From assembly GCA_949825025.1 (NCBI GenBank), contig OX463781.1, positions 3,885,370 to 3,949,369 on the forward strand: a DNA stretch of 64,000 nucleotides, read 5' to 3'. Position 1 is the first letter of the stretch, and the number at the start of each line of letters is the position of its first letter. This DNA comes from Siphlonurus alternatus. Its lineage: Eukaryota; Arthropoda; Insecta; Ephemeroptera; Siphlonuridae. The position numbers and the translations under genes are program-made. The notes beneath the pieces are model-generated. The model saw only the letters and a list, made by a program, of their open reading frames with translations, ran no database searches and had not been told where the DNA came from. Positions 50,613 through 61,958 of the stretch are shown piece after piece.

Positions 50613-50985
50613 CTGGGTACTTGATGCAGTGATTATGAGTATCTGATTCGTAATCGTATGATCGTGAGTTCGATCCCAGGAACCGCCAAACTTTTTACAA
50701 GTGGCAGTTGTTTTAAAGAACATTACTTCGGGAAGTGATTGATGGCATCCTTTATTAATTTTCGACCATCTTGACTGAGGTTTCCATGGTTTCCAGTTAT
50801 AATCAGGTGAATGTTGGGATGGATTACTATATATAGGCCATATGGCCGCCCCGGTTTGAAAGGAATCACCACAAAACCATAAGCACAATATGCTTGGTCG
50901 GGTTCACGAAGAACCAGAAGTTAAATTCAGGCATTTGTGACGATCAGTTATATGTAGTACTGCGTTTTTTGTTTTTTTGTTTTTT
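50613..50985 (+). mobile_element. tRNA-derived SINE with the same central block as the 5S SINEs
   Basis: The head is tRNA-like: GTACTTGATGCAGTGATTAT in A-box position and GAGTTCGATCCC (50666-50677) as B-box, with an anticodon-arm-like ATCTGATTCGTAATC between. The body contains CATCTTGACTGAGGTTTCCA and AATGTTGGGATGGATTAC, matching the central block of the 5S SINEs, then GGCCGCCCCGGTT. The 3' part ends in T-rich repeats. It is not a functional tRNA gene: no acceptor stem pairing and a long unrelated 3' body. Confidence 0.7.
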
Positions 50986-51049
50986 TACACCATGCATGAA
51001 AATAAATTGTTCATTATAGAAAAACGTGTTTTATTTCTCAATTTTGTCA

Positions 51050-51560
51050 GGTAAGGATGAATCTCAGTTGATTGATATCTCCCAATTGGTGCGCCTGAAT
51101 GCAACAAGAGTTACAGGGGACTTAGAACTCACCATCAATATATAGGTGCCATGACATACGAATTTTGAAGTGAATCTGTCTTATCAGTTTTGTGAAAACT
51201 AAAGAAGTTTAACATTGGGTCTTATGAACGAAAATGGAGCTGTTGTAAGAAAACTGACAGCTATATAGACTGAATTTGCTCAAACCATAAGCGATTAATA
51301 AGTTTTAGAACATGATCGATTTTTTAAAATTTATTTCATTCGATTCTTTTAATAATAATAATAATAATTGTTTATTGGGTTAAAAATACATAATTTGGAG
51401 GGAAACATAATAATAAATAAATACCCATAACCCAATTGGTGAATGTAAAAGACGAAAGTCCATACACAAAATGCGTACATTCACCCAAATATTTTCCTTT
51501 TGCAGGAAAATATTCTTTGACTCCAGCAGTAACTGCGACTAATCGTTAAAAAATATTGTT
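51050..51560 (+). mobile_element. Interspersed repeat family G, interrupted copy
   Basis: Matches 14030-14386 on the other strand through CTCACCATCAATATATAGGT, AGTGAATCTGTCTTATCAG and CTCAAACCATAAGCGATTAA. The match stops at 51350 and resumes at about 51497 (TTTTGCAGGAAAATATTCTT), so a foreign segment lies between. It starts some 60 bp after the tRNA SINE. Confidence 0.75.
51351..51496 (-). mobile_element. 5'-truncated LINE-like 3' end inserted in repeat G
   Basis: Read on the minus strand it ends TTAACCCAATAAACAATTAT then (TTA)n, typical of a LINE 3' terminus. It is flanked by CTTTT at 51346-51350 and 51497-51501, a short target duplication. The empty site is visible in the other G copy. 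Confidence 0.65.
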
Positions 51561-51629
51561 AGCAAATTTAAACAGTCAATTAAGAAACATGTTAGACAAA
51601 TGTTATCCAACATGTAAGTGCAGTACAAA

Positions 51630-51860
51630 CGCGGCCGTTGATTGCATGGTGATTGCTGACGTCACACCGCCTCGTGCCGCTCCTTGCTCAAGGAGGATAT
51701 GTACGAGTATATGTATATATATGTACATATTATAATATGTATATATTATTATGCTCCTCGTACTAGCTGCATGGGTCCTCGAGGAGGGCGCGTCTGTTTT
51801 TGTAGCAGCCGGACGTACCGAGTGTTTATGTATTGGAGAACGATGTGATATCCACACTGG
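51630..51860. other. GC-richer segment between repeats
   Basis: Contains GCTGACGTCACACCGC and ACTAGCTGCATGGGTCCTCG. The 91-residue minus frame over it has no recognisable domain. Possibly regulatory. Confidence 0.25.
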
Positions 51861-51985
51861 AGAACATGCAAATATCATATCTTGTATTTACACTGTAATG
51901 TACATATAATATTATAATATATAGGGATATATATACTAATAATGATCTACAAATTTTTAACATTATATATTGCATAAATCCAAAA

Positions 51986-52378
51986 AGATGTGGTGCAGTG
52001 CGATTGACCGGGTCTCATCAGATCATCGAAGTCAAGCAATGTCGAGCGTGGTTATTAATTGGATGGGTGACCATTTTAATCAAAAACCACGTTTCCCACC
52101 CAAGTGTAAATCGTTGCACTTTTCCACCATGTGGTTCCCCTGGCTTTGTCACTTCTGGTTCATTGACAAAAGTTGTAGCCGTCCATATATCCTGTCTGAG
52201 GTTTCCACGTTTCCCTCAGTCACAGGCAAATGCCGGGATACCGTGGCCGCTCCCGTTCCGGAGGAGCCCGCGAAACGGTCAAGTTAGGGTTTCGGAAGGA
52301 TTCTGTTTTTGAACTTAGTGAGTAATTAGTACTAATTAGTAATCAGAAATACCCAATACTGTGTTTTGTGTAAAAAAA
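51986..52378 (+). mobile_element. 5S-derived SINE, subfamily 2, full length
   Basis: GATGTGGTGCAGTGCGATTG, TCAGATCATCGAAGTCAAGC, TTGGATGGGTGACC, then the subfamily 2 body and AATACCCAATA-like tail (GAAATACCCAATACTGTG). The two overlapping frames of about 105 residues are SINE artefacts. Confidence 0.9.
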
Positions 52379-52447
52379 TAAATAAATAATTAAAAAAAAT
52401 CCTATTAGAGAAGAGGTATATTTTCTTATACTTTTCTTAATTGGCTA

Positions 52448-52556
52448 TATCGTCCGAAACAATGATCATTCTGCTATCTCAGATAAGTGCATTATGAGCT
52501 GTAAATCGCTAGAGCATAGACCTTATAATTGCACTCTCATTACAGCTTATCTAAAG
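52448..52556. mobile_element. MITE family C, copy 4 (decayed fragment)
   Basis: TATCGTCCGAAACAATGATC then TTCTGCTATCTCAG keep the left-arm pattern, and ATTATGAGCTGTAAATCGCT matches the copy 1 centre. The right arm is barely recognisable. Confidence 0.5.
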
Positions 52557-53013
52557 TTTTGTACATTTCACTCTTGTCAGATGTCAGATATATATATAGC
52601 CACGATATTATGCAGATATATCATGATTTGTTACAATTCAAATTTTTATTCAATCATTTTGATTGTACAATGACAAACTTCACAAACTTGAATTACGTCA
52701 AGATAAAAGAACGAACAAAAAACAAAGACTGACACAAAAAACAACATCAAACAGCCACAAGAAAAAAAATCATTGAAATCAGAACAATAATTACATCATA
52801 CAGCCGAAAAATATATTTAAATTAAAAAACTTCATTGCATTTTAATACATAATGCAAATATAAATAAATAAATATTATTAAAATTTATGTTACTTATTTT
52901 TTAGTACAGTACAGTATATAAATTCATGAACTAAATTAGAATAACTCTATATTGATTTTTTATCCTTTTTTTACATTTTTACATGGTCTAAATTAAATCC
53001 TATATATAATAAT

Positions 53014-53044
<31 letters not shown>

Positions 53045-53082
53045 GGTCATTTTGTTACATAGATCAACCATGGTTATTTTAC

Positions 53083-53128
53083 ATAACCTTATTGGTTGAT
53101 ACAATTTTGTATCAACCAATAAGGTTAT
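53083..53128. repeat. Perfect 22-bp hairpin
   Basis: ATAACCTTATTGGTTGATAC and two more bases are followed, after a TT loop, by the exact inverse. It lies next to imperfect copies of the same arm (GATCAACCATGGTTATTTTA), so it looks like the centre of a larger decayed palindrome. Confidence 0.8.
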
Positions 53129-53267
53129 AAAGGTTATTAAAAAGAATAATTCTTCAAGACTCTTATTATATCTTTAAATTTAATCTTAATTTACAACATT
53201 TTTTTTTAAAGAAAATGTATAGATGAAGACAATATATTTTTCAAGGAAAAAATTAACATTTTTTTTT

Positions 53268-53569
53268 AACAAAAACCACGTTTCCCACCCAGGGGTAAAT
53301 CATTGCGCTTTTCCACTATGTGGTTCCCCTGGCTTTGAACCATTGCACTTTTGGTTCATTGACAAAAGCTGTAGCGTCCATCCTGGCTGAGGTTTCCACG
53401 TTTCCCTCAGTCGCAAGCAAATGCCGGTATGGATTGCAAGGCTGTGGCCGCCCTCGTTCCGGAAGAGCCCGTGAAACGCTCAAGTTAGAGTTTCGGAAGG
53501 TTCGGGGTTTTAAAATAGTATGTAATTAGAGTAATTAGTTAGTAAAAGTACCCAATAGGGTTTGATTAA
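53268..53569 (+). mobile_element. 5S-derived SINE, subfamily 2, 5'-truncated, with MITE in its tail
   Basis: Starts at AACAAAAACCACGTTTCCC, so the 5S head is gone. It keeps the central block and ends ACCCAATAGGGTTTGATTAA, where the TTAA MITE begins. The A-rich tail continues at 53907. Confidence 0.85.
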
Positions 53570-53906
53570 GGTAGAGATAACACGGATTAGCTGGCCCAAT
53601 GCTAAAAAAAATCCCATTCATAAAAATTATGAAAAAAATTTAAAATGTTCTCCTCTACATCCCCTATCAGTAGGTAAAATATCAGGTATTCAAAAAAGAG
53701 CTAGTTTTCGAGTAATTAATTTTTAAAAGTTGACTAATTTAAAAATTAATTACTTGAAAACTAGCTCGTTTTTGTGTATACCTGATATTTTACCTACTGA
53801 TAGGGGATGTATACATAGAGGAGAACATTTTAATTTTTTTTCATAATTTTTATGAATGGGATTTTTTTAGCATTGGGCCAGCTGATTCGTGTTATCTCTA
53901 CCTTAA
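53566..53906. mobile_element. TTAA MITE (TTAAGGTAGAGATAACACGG type), copy 2
   Basis: Close copy of the 17947 element with a shorter loop. TTAA at 53566-53569 and 53903-53906. The left TTAA is the tail of a 5S SINE (GGGTTTGATTAA) and the A-rich remainder of that tail follows the right TTAA, so this MITE inserted into the SINE tail after the SINE arrived. Confidence 0.85.
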
Positions 53907-54250
53907 AAGAAAACAAAATATACTGTGAGTTTCAAGTTTCATAATGTGGAGGCAGAGTTCCCTGTATTTTTTTAATTAATTTAGTCCGGAAGTTATAAGA
54001 GTAAAATAAATTTTTATTTTATTTTTTATTTATTTATTAAATCCAATACAGTTTTTCCATATTTAGGATCCATGTCATGATTGTAGTACATATCCAGCCT
54101 CAAAGAATATAACACACCACTAAGTATACATATAAATGAGCCCCTAACTTCAGTAGCATAAATTAATTATACAAAACTTGATACACCAGGGATTACAAAT
54201 TAGTTTTATTAATCAATAAAACAAAGTATCTCATAGACAATGAATCCTAT

Positions 54251-54369
54251 CCAGAATTGCTTCTGAATCAGAACGGAAAAACTCTCGACCATTCAGAAAA
54301 TTCAAAATTTCCGATTATTAGAACGAGCCAAGTGCGATCGGGAATTTTTTCCGATTCCGACAATTCTGG
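54251..54369. mobile_element. Possible short MITE
   Basis: CCAGAATTG at the left and CAATTCTGG at the right, with GAATCAGAACGGAAAAA mirrored imperfectly by TTTTTTCCGATTCCG. No target duplication seen. Confidence 0.5.
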
Positions 54370-55440
54370 GCTGTGCTTTAAACTAATATAATAAATATAA
54401 CTATAGTACATTATTGTAGCGCATTTACTTATTATAATGCATAATAATATGTAAATATTTATGATGTTTTAATACAATATAAAATGTTAAAAGTGTGATA
54501 ATATTTTACATTAACATTATTGATACACACATATTTTTCTATTATATAAATCAACATTCATAATATAAACGTCATATTGTATAAATATTTTACTAAGGTG
54601 GAGAAACTTTGACGTGCAAACTCACATCTTGTTTTTCTCGCCTCGTGTTGTAACTCGTTTGTTTACCTTAGCAACGTCCATCATCTACAAGTGTTTTGCT
54701 TCCTTGCAGCTCACACCCAAGAACAAAAAATTCCTGCAGCAGGTTAGACGCCCTCGATATGTTCGTGGTTAACAATAATGATTTGGGTTATTGTTATAAA
54801 AATATTGCGTTGCATTGCATGAAATGTTTCTTACCTTTTTGAACAAATATATCAAAATGTATATAAGAATTTTTTTGTAGGAATCCTAGAAAAACACTTA
54901 TTATAATGTAATTTATAAGTGCATAAAAATACAATACTTACTATGATATTATACATATAAATAAAAAGATAAAATTATTGTTAATAATAATATTTACATT
55001 TTAAATTTATCATAGTCATTGCTATTTAAATTTAATAAACATTTAGAAAATATGTCATTAGCAAACATAAAAACAGTTTTTTTATACTCCTTTTAAATAA
55101 TCTTGGTGCGGGCGAAAAAATATTTTAAAAATAATATTAAATATATTAATTTGTTTTCCATTAGGAAATGAAAATATTTCTAAAGTTACATTGAATACCC
55201 TCATCTATATATGACTCTATGTAAAAATTAACATATTCAGGGTGCTGTATATGTTCAAATTGAAAATGTCTAATTTTCTTTTTTGTTAATTTATAAATTA
55301 AGTAGTAGGTTAAGTAACATTATCAATTTTTTTTTCTTTTTCCCCAAGTAATACCAATTAAGTGAAGGGGGGAGGAAAGTAAACGACGCACTGGTTGAAT
55401 CCCTATATTAAAACCTCAATATTTAAAACTCTCTATATAA
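54370..55440. other. AT-rich intergenic DNA
   Basis: A moderately GC-richer patch at 54600-54740 (TGTTTACC, AGCAACGTCC) could be regulatory; nothing else recognised. Confidence 0.4.
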
Positions 55441-55445
55441 AGAAG

Positions 55446-55768
55446 TAATGGAGTATTGACCTCAAATTTTTTTTATTGCAGAAATGAACAGAGCGTGCAA
55501 AGTTATGCTACTCTGATTTTTTTCAGATTTTTTTGAGCCGGGGAAGTATTTTTAAAAAATTATTGAAAGTCCTTTTTGTGACGTCACGCGGCGGCAAGTC
55601 CTATCTTTTTCTTAAGGAGCGGCGTCTCGTGACGTCACAAAAAGAACTTTCAATAATTTTTTAAAAATAGTTACCGGGCTCTAAAAAATCTGAAAAAAAT
55701 CAGGGTAGCATAACTTTGCACCCTCTATCCATTTCTGCAATGAAAAAAATTGAGGTCGATACTCATTA
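55446..55768. mobile_element. CRE-bearing MITE family B, copy 4
   Basis: The copy most like copy 1: ATGGAGTATTGACCTC at the left and GAGGTCGATACTCAT at the right, with TGACGTCA at 55579-55586 and 55630-55637. The loop keeps CTTAAGGAGCGGCG as in copies 1 and 3. Confidence 0.85.
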
Positions 55769-56089
55769 TGCAATTTTTTTATTGTACGCGTAATCATACT
55801 TTAATATGATAAATCATGCAACTAAATTTTCAAAAAACTACCAAAATATAATTTTAAAACAACAGCCAATAATATTTTATCCTTAATTATTTTATCTTAT
55901 TATAATAAGATTTTTTTTATTTAATATAAATCAAAATAAAATATTATTTTTCGGAAATACCTATAAACTTTTTTATATTTTTTTTTTTGTCACCCTTTTA
56001 GACTTTTTCTCTGTTGTAAAAGGTGTGGCTTCCTTCCCCTTGATAATACCTTAATTTCATAATTCACCCTATCTATGATCTGCGAACTA

Positions 56090-56235
56090 AGTGCACCCAC
56101 ATTTCGTCTCAGGGTGATGACCTGCAGCTGTTAATGTTGACCAGGGGCGGTCACCTGACGACACCTGGCCGCTGAGTGTTTGCTACCGTGGGGAAAATAT
56201 TGAGGCAAGGCGGGGGCCGCGTCACTTGAAATTAC
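56090..56235. promoter_or_regulatory. Candidate cis-regulatory element with paired CACCTG
   Basis: A GC-rich island of about 150 bp. CACCTG occurs at 56152-56157 and 56162-56167, one helical turn apart, and CAGCTG at 56125-56130. CACCTG is the E-box bound by Snail/Zeb and some bHLH factors. The block is non-repetitive and has no open frame. Function is inferred. Confidence 0.35.
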
Positions 56236-56308
56236 GGATACTTTCATGACTCAATATTATTGTTGGTATTACATTAAAACACGTAATGTATGTGATACAT
56301 TTGTCAAA

Positions 56309-56342
56309 TTTGAATTTGAATTTGAATTTGAATTTGAATTTG
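56309..56342. repeat. (AATTTG)n short tandem array
   Basis: Five to six units of AATTTG. Such hexamers often end LINE 3' tails, but no LINE body was recognised upstream. Confidence 0.8.
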
Positions 56343-56399
56343 ATATATAAAATACTGTATTTTAATTCTCGAAGGGTTTGAGGAGAGAGAAAAAATGTT

Positions 56400-57960
56400 T
56401 TATTTAATTAATACGACTTCTAAAAATATATTATTATAATATTTGTTTTAATGTATTGAAATTTCAAGGAGCTTTTATGCCTTATTATTTTTTTTTTTCA
56501 ATACCTGTAACTTATTACAGTATACTTTAACGTTATACTTTTTTTTTTTGCCTTTTTTTTTAGGTATTAAGTACATATTATATAATTATATAGTATATAT
56601 TACTGTCTTATTTCTTATGCCCTTTTGCTTGCATGTAAATAATTGTGTCAAGCCCAAACAACACTAATTATTTTACAAAAATTAAGTCTATAGACTTATA
56701 TTATATATAATAATAATTAATATACATGGCCCAATAATTGTTGCACAGATTTTTTTCAAGTTACATTTTTTTAGAAAAAATGCTTTAAACTACACAAAGA
56801 AATAAAATCGTTTAAATTGGAATAATTTAAAATTATATATCTTTTTTCAAGGCATCTATATATATAAGATAAATGACATGAACCAGTATTATAAATAATA
56901 TCTCAAATTCTAATATTTAAATTTACAAATTGAATGTAAGACTGAATTAAATTTAAATTATCTTACCATCTTGCCACTAATATATTAATGACGTTCCCCG
57001 ACAAGAGTTTTCTAAGCTATTGCATGGGGTCTTATATATTGTACCATTTGTATTATGCAATAATAATATACATTTGTGTGTTTTTCTTGAATAAACAAAT
57101 TAAAAAATAGGGTAAACCCAACAATCCATAAACTCAATAAATTATAAAAAAAATATATTTAAAATAATCCATATTATAAAATACAACAACAATACAAGCA
57201 AAATGTATTGTAATAAATATTTACGTTAATATTATTTTGATGATGTTTCAATTGTTAATGTTTTTCAATTGAAATCGTGCTTCATCATTTTTTTTTTATA
57301 ATATTTATTCATTGTTATATATCACATGGCATCACAATAATCGACTCTGTCGACGCGACTATGCTAATGGGGAGATACAAATACATAAACGGGTGGAATA
57401 ATCAAGCCAGCTTATGTATTCAATATGGACGCCATTATATCACGGCTGTTTCATATACCAGTCAACATGCATGGTTTGCACCAACATTATAATGTATAGG
57501 TGGGCATTTGTATAATAAACTATACACCATGTCATATACTTGATGTGTTTACTATATCAACATAAATTGATGTCTGTATGTACTTTTATATAATATATAC
57601 TCATGTTTTGGAAGCCTTATTTCGTACAATGTACATGCATCCAGCTCTACATGTTTGTATTACTGCGACGTGTATCTCATATATAGATCCACAAATTTCA
57701 GAATGTATTCGTGAGAGTAAAGATGGTTGCATAGCAACAAGGCGTGGAGATTATTTGTGTGTATAATTCGGGACATTCGGAACGTTGTTTCCATCTGATT
57801 TCGATGAAAAATGAGTACATGCATAATATATTATAATATTTAACCCAGCACAATTATGTAGCGTACCTGATTTTTTATTTAGGTGTTAAACTTTTGGTTC
57901 TTGGCTTTTAATAAGTCAACTGCATTGTGCATTTGGAAGGTAATTAATTGATAACAATAT
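56400..57960. other. AT-rich intergenic DNA
   Basis: No gene recognised. The frames at 57277 and 57578 carry no family signature; the sequence around 57340-57480 is less AT-rich than its flanks. Confidence 0.4.
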
Positions 57961-57972
57961 TGTTACTATAAT

Positions 57973-58080
57973 CGACCGTCCTAACTGAGGTTGCCACACG
58001 TTTTCTCAATTAATTGACATTGATGCACAAATTCTAGAGTAATAGAATGATGTATAACTTGGTCGAAGACGGGAAAAAAA
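57973..58080 (+). mobile_element. Possible remnant of a SINE central block
   Basis: GACCGTCCTAACTGAGGTTG then CCACACGTTTTCTCA resembles the central block of the SINEs, followed by unrecognised sequence. No head or tail seen. Confidence 0.35.
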
Positions 58081-58262
58081 TTAAATACTTTACCCGGTAA
58101 TGCAGGTAAAATGCAGGGTAAACTGCTACAATGTCTGTGTAATATGTAAATTAATATTATAGATAAAAAAAATCTGAATTTACAAGAGTGGATAAATTTA
58201 TAGCCACTATAATACAAAAACCTCCTTTATTTTTTTATGGGAGAATAAATTTTATAAATATT

Positions 58263-58374
<112 letters not shown>

Positions 58375-58928
58375 ATTTCGGCGCAATTGACACATTTTGG
58401 TCATGTATGCCCCCCTTATAAATATCCAATTTGCATCGCAACGGAGAGACATAATTTATACTAAATTAAATTTAAGCAATTGATTTGTTTTGTAAATTAA
58501 ACTGCATGCCAATATAAACCTTTTATTTAAATTAATTATAAATATGTGCAAAATAAAATTACATAAAAAATCTTAAGTTTTTAACCTTGGAATTAAATTC
58601 AATCATCCTATAAACACCTTTTCACATTATTTTTTTTTTTCAAGTTTTTATGTTTTTAAATATTTTCTCACTATAAAATCGAAGACTGAAGCAATTGAAA
58701 AACCTTTAAAAAAATTGATATATTTCATTTGATACAATAAAAGCCTGCATAAATATTATATCCATGCAGTGTTAAAAATATTCAATATGTAATATTTTGT
58801 AAGTGTATTAATATATAGAAATAAAATTGATATCTTTCTTTATTCACCGATCTGTATGAAACTTTACAATATAACAAAATAATCGACGATGATGCGACGT
58901 GTGTATAATATGATGGAGAGATGATTAT

Positions 58929-59028
<100 letters not shown>

Positions 59029-59659
59029 ATTCGTTACGTTCGTATTCTTTTGGCTCCCCTCCCCCCCCCTCTATAACTCCGTAGCAGTCAGTACTAGCGC
59101 AGAACGGAAGCAATTAAATGTTTGTGCTCGACTTGCTCCTCGATGTCGCGACCCCCCCCCCCCCCCCACCCCTCGCATCACATCACACTTGGGCTACGCA
59201 AATAATGATATCCCCCGCCGTTGACAACATCTTTATGTGTTATTGTTAAAAAGTCAATGCTGTGAGGCATTATACTTTCATTATTTATAAAAGAAAAACC
59301 AAAGTACTTGAGATATGTAAAGAAATTGGTTTTTGTGTATTGTTGGATATGTTTTTATATTCTTTAAATTTGTGTTATAATTTATTTGCACCCTACCTGT
59401 GTTTAAGGACTGTCGCTACGTAGCCGGCCACCAGAGGCGCAACGTTTGCGTTTCGAAAAATACTGATTGGAGGAATTTTGTTCCAACATTTTTACAAAAC
59501 TTTAAAGGATATTTAATTTTTAATTCTATAATATTAATTATATATATATTCTCTGATGAACAAGTTAATATGGATACTGTACAGCAATGTTTTAAGGACT
59601 TTACAAGTAAGAAAATTACACACTATATTTCCCCACTTTGTCACAAGCCCTCTTGCTGA

Positions 59660-59935
59660 ATTTTTTTCTCCTCGGATGTACTGTGCATTGTCCCATTGTT
59701 CGGGACTGCACCTAGCTTGCTCGCCAGCAAGCAGCGAGGCAAGTGAGGATGGTCAGCTTTAGCTTTACCAGCAGCAGGGAGGGCGCCGAGACGGCTTAGG
59801 TTCTGCGGGCCCGCGCACGGATCTGCACGGGCGGGCCCGTGGGTCGTGCAGACCTATGGGCCGTGCTCATGCAGCTCAGCATTGGTAGTCTGCACACGGA
59901 AATTGATGGCTCCTACAAGGCCTAGCTCTAGCTAT
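59660..59935. other. GC-rich block with repeated CGGGCCCG
   Basis: Contains GCGGGCCCGCGCACGG, then GCACGGGCGGGCCCGTGGG, and two further TGCAGAC or GTCTGCA motifs that mirror one another. It may be a decayed GC-rich transposon end or a regulatory island. The frame at 59556-59762 runs into it without a recognisable domain. Confidence 0.35.
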
Positions 59936-59966
59936 TAAATTCCTCCAATAAAAAAAAAAAAAATAC

Positions 59967-60011
<45 letters not shown>

Positions 60012-60134
60012 GTATCGATTTTTTTATTGAGAGAAAAATTAATTAATTATTATAATTATTATTAATTATTGGACCGTAATTATATAAAATTATAATATTT
60101 ATTATAACATTTATAATATAGTTATAATATTATA

Positions 60135-60138
<4 letters not shown>

Positions 60139-60208
<70 letters not shown>
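60139..60208. repeat. (TA)n microsatellite
   Basis: About 70 bp of TA within a wider region (59965-60380) of near-pure A/T, including a further TA run at 59968-60004. Confidence 0.95.
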
Positions 60209-60211
<3 letters not shown>

Positions 60212-60382
60212 TTATATGTATAGTTATATGTATTTATATAATACATATCTATACAAAAATATAAAATATATATAAATATAAATAAATATAAATAAATAAA
60301 TATTTATTTATTATTAATATTATTATTAATAATAATATTATTATTATTATTAATTATTATTTTTTTTAATAATAATATTATT

Positions 60383-60768
60383 GGCGCAGTGCATTGACCG
60401 GTTCTCGTTAGATCACCGAAGTCAAGCTACATCGAGCGTGGTTAGTACTTGGATGGGTGACCGTTTCAAGTAAAAAATACGCTGCTCCCTCCCTGGGGTA
60501 AATTCGTCTCGCTTTTCACCCAGTGCAGTGATGCACTTGTGTGTGGTTCTCCAGGCTTTGGACATCGCTTTGGTCCATTGAGAAAAAGTAAAGGTGTCCG
60601 TCCTGACTGAGGTTTTCCACGGTTCCCTCAGTCTCACCTCAGCGAATGCTGGGACGCGTAAGCATGCAGGCCGTGGCCACTATATCCGTTCCCTACCTTA
60701 TATCCCTACCCAGTACCCCGCCGCGAGCTGTAAGCTCTTAGGGGTGTATCCTTGTAAAAAAAAAAAAA
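60383..60768 (+). mobile_element. 5S-derived SINE, subfamily 1, full length
   Basis: Near-identical to the 10402 copy: GGCGCAGTGCATTGACCGGT, TTAGTACTTGGATGGGTGAC, GAGCTGTAAGCTCTTAGGGG, then GTATCCTTG and A-tail. It is inserted in an AT-rich simple-repeat tract, probably recently. Confidence 0.9.
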
Positions 60769-61958
60769 TTATTAATATAATATATATAAATATAATCAGG
60801 CGCGGATCCAGAAACAAATTATTATCAAATTATTTTTATTTCAAGCATATGATTAGATATGATGAGCCACATAAAGCGAAACAGCATTATGAATGATAGT
60901 AAATTTTAATATATAAAATTACGTAATTATTAGGATTATTACTTACAAGTTAGATTCGAGTTAGATTCATTATATATAACAAAAGGAATTAAAAAATACA
61001 ATAATATATTTTATTTTTTTATCGAAAAAAAAAAAGTTTCAATGCTTACTATCCTAAAAATCATAATATTAATTCTTTCAAAATAATACATATTTGTTTA
61101 TTTACCGTTACTCTCCCTTCTATTCAATTTAAAATACAATGGAATGTTGAGGCGCACTCGCAACGGTAGAGAAGCAGCATTCATCACGGCACGGCTGCCC
61201 TTTATATTTCTTTCTTTGCCTTGAGCTTTTGCTCTCTGAGTTATAGGGGCATTTTTTTAACTGCAATAACTTAACATATAATTATTGTATTCACAAATTC
61301 ATCAGACTAGGAAATAGATAAACATAATTATAATGACTGTTGCTCATTTAAAAACGGTTAATCTTATTATTTCCTTTGAAATGTTGGAATTAAAATCACC
61401 CAATCTCGGACATCATTTACTAAAGACTGGTAGTGACATCTCTTTTCATTCCACTTGCATATTTTCATAGCGACAGACCTTAAGAGAATGAAGACTTGTA
61501 TTGTATAATGGAAATAAAAGACTAAAGCGAAGTAGGATTAAAAAAAAATAATATATATATAAGAAAAGACAGTAGAAAAAAATGCATATCAACGTATTGA
61601 TGATTTTTTGTTCAACTATTTTGGTGTTGATTTTTATTGATAATCATAATTGTACAGAGAAAAATGTTGATGTTGAGTACTTTTTATGAATTCGTTTCTT
61701 CAATAAAATCTATGAACTATTTTTGTTATTTTAAATTCAATTCAAATTGAAATATAATAATATATTTTTATTAATTAATAATTTAATATTACTACACTAT
61801 AAGCTACTTGATACAATCTTATTCATTTCAATGCATAATTTATACATTTTTAACCAGCATAGAAGATGTCTCTTTATTTAAAATTTGTACACCAAGCATA
61901 ATATTATATTATATAGTCATCAGTTCAAGTTAAATTTCTTTCTTATATACTTCGTAAC

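Noticed and set aside
50613..50690. Functional tRNA gene
   Set aside because: A- and B-box-like motifs are present, but the acceptor stem does not pair and SINE body follows.
51970..52312. Two overlapping 105-residue plus-strand proteins
   Set aside because: They lie inside a full-length 5S SINE and recur with changes in other copies.
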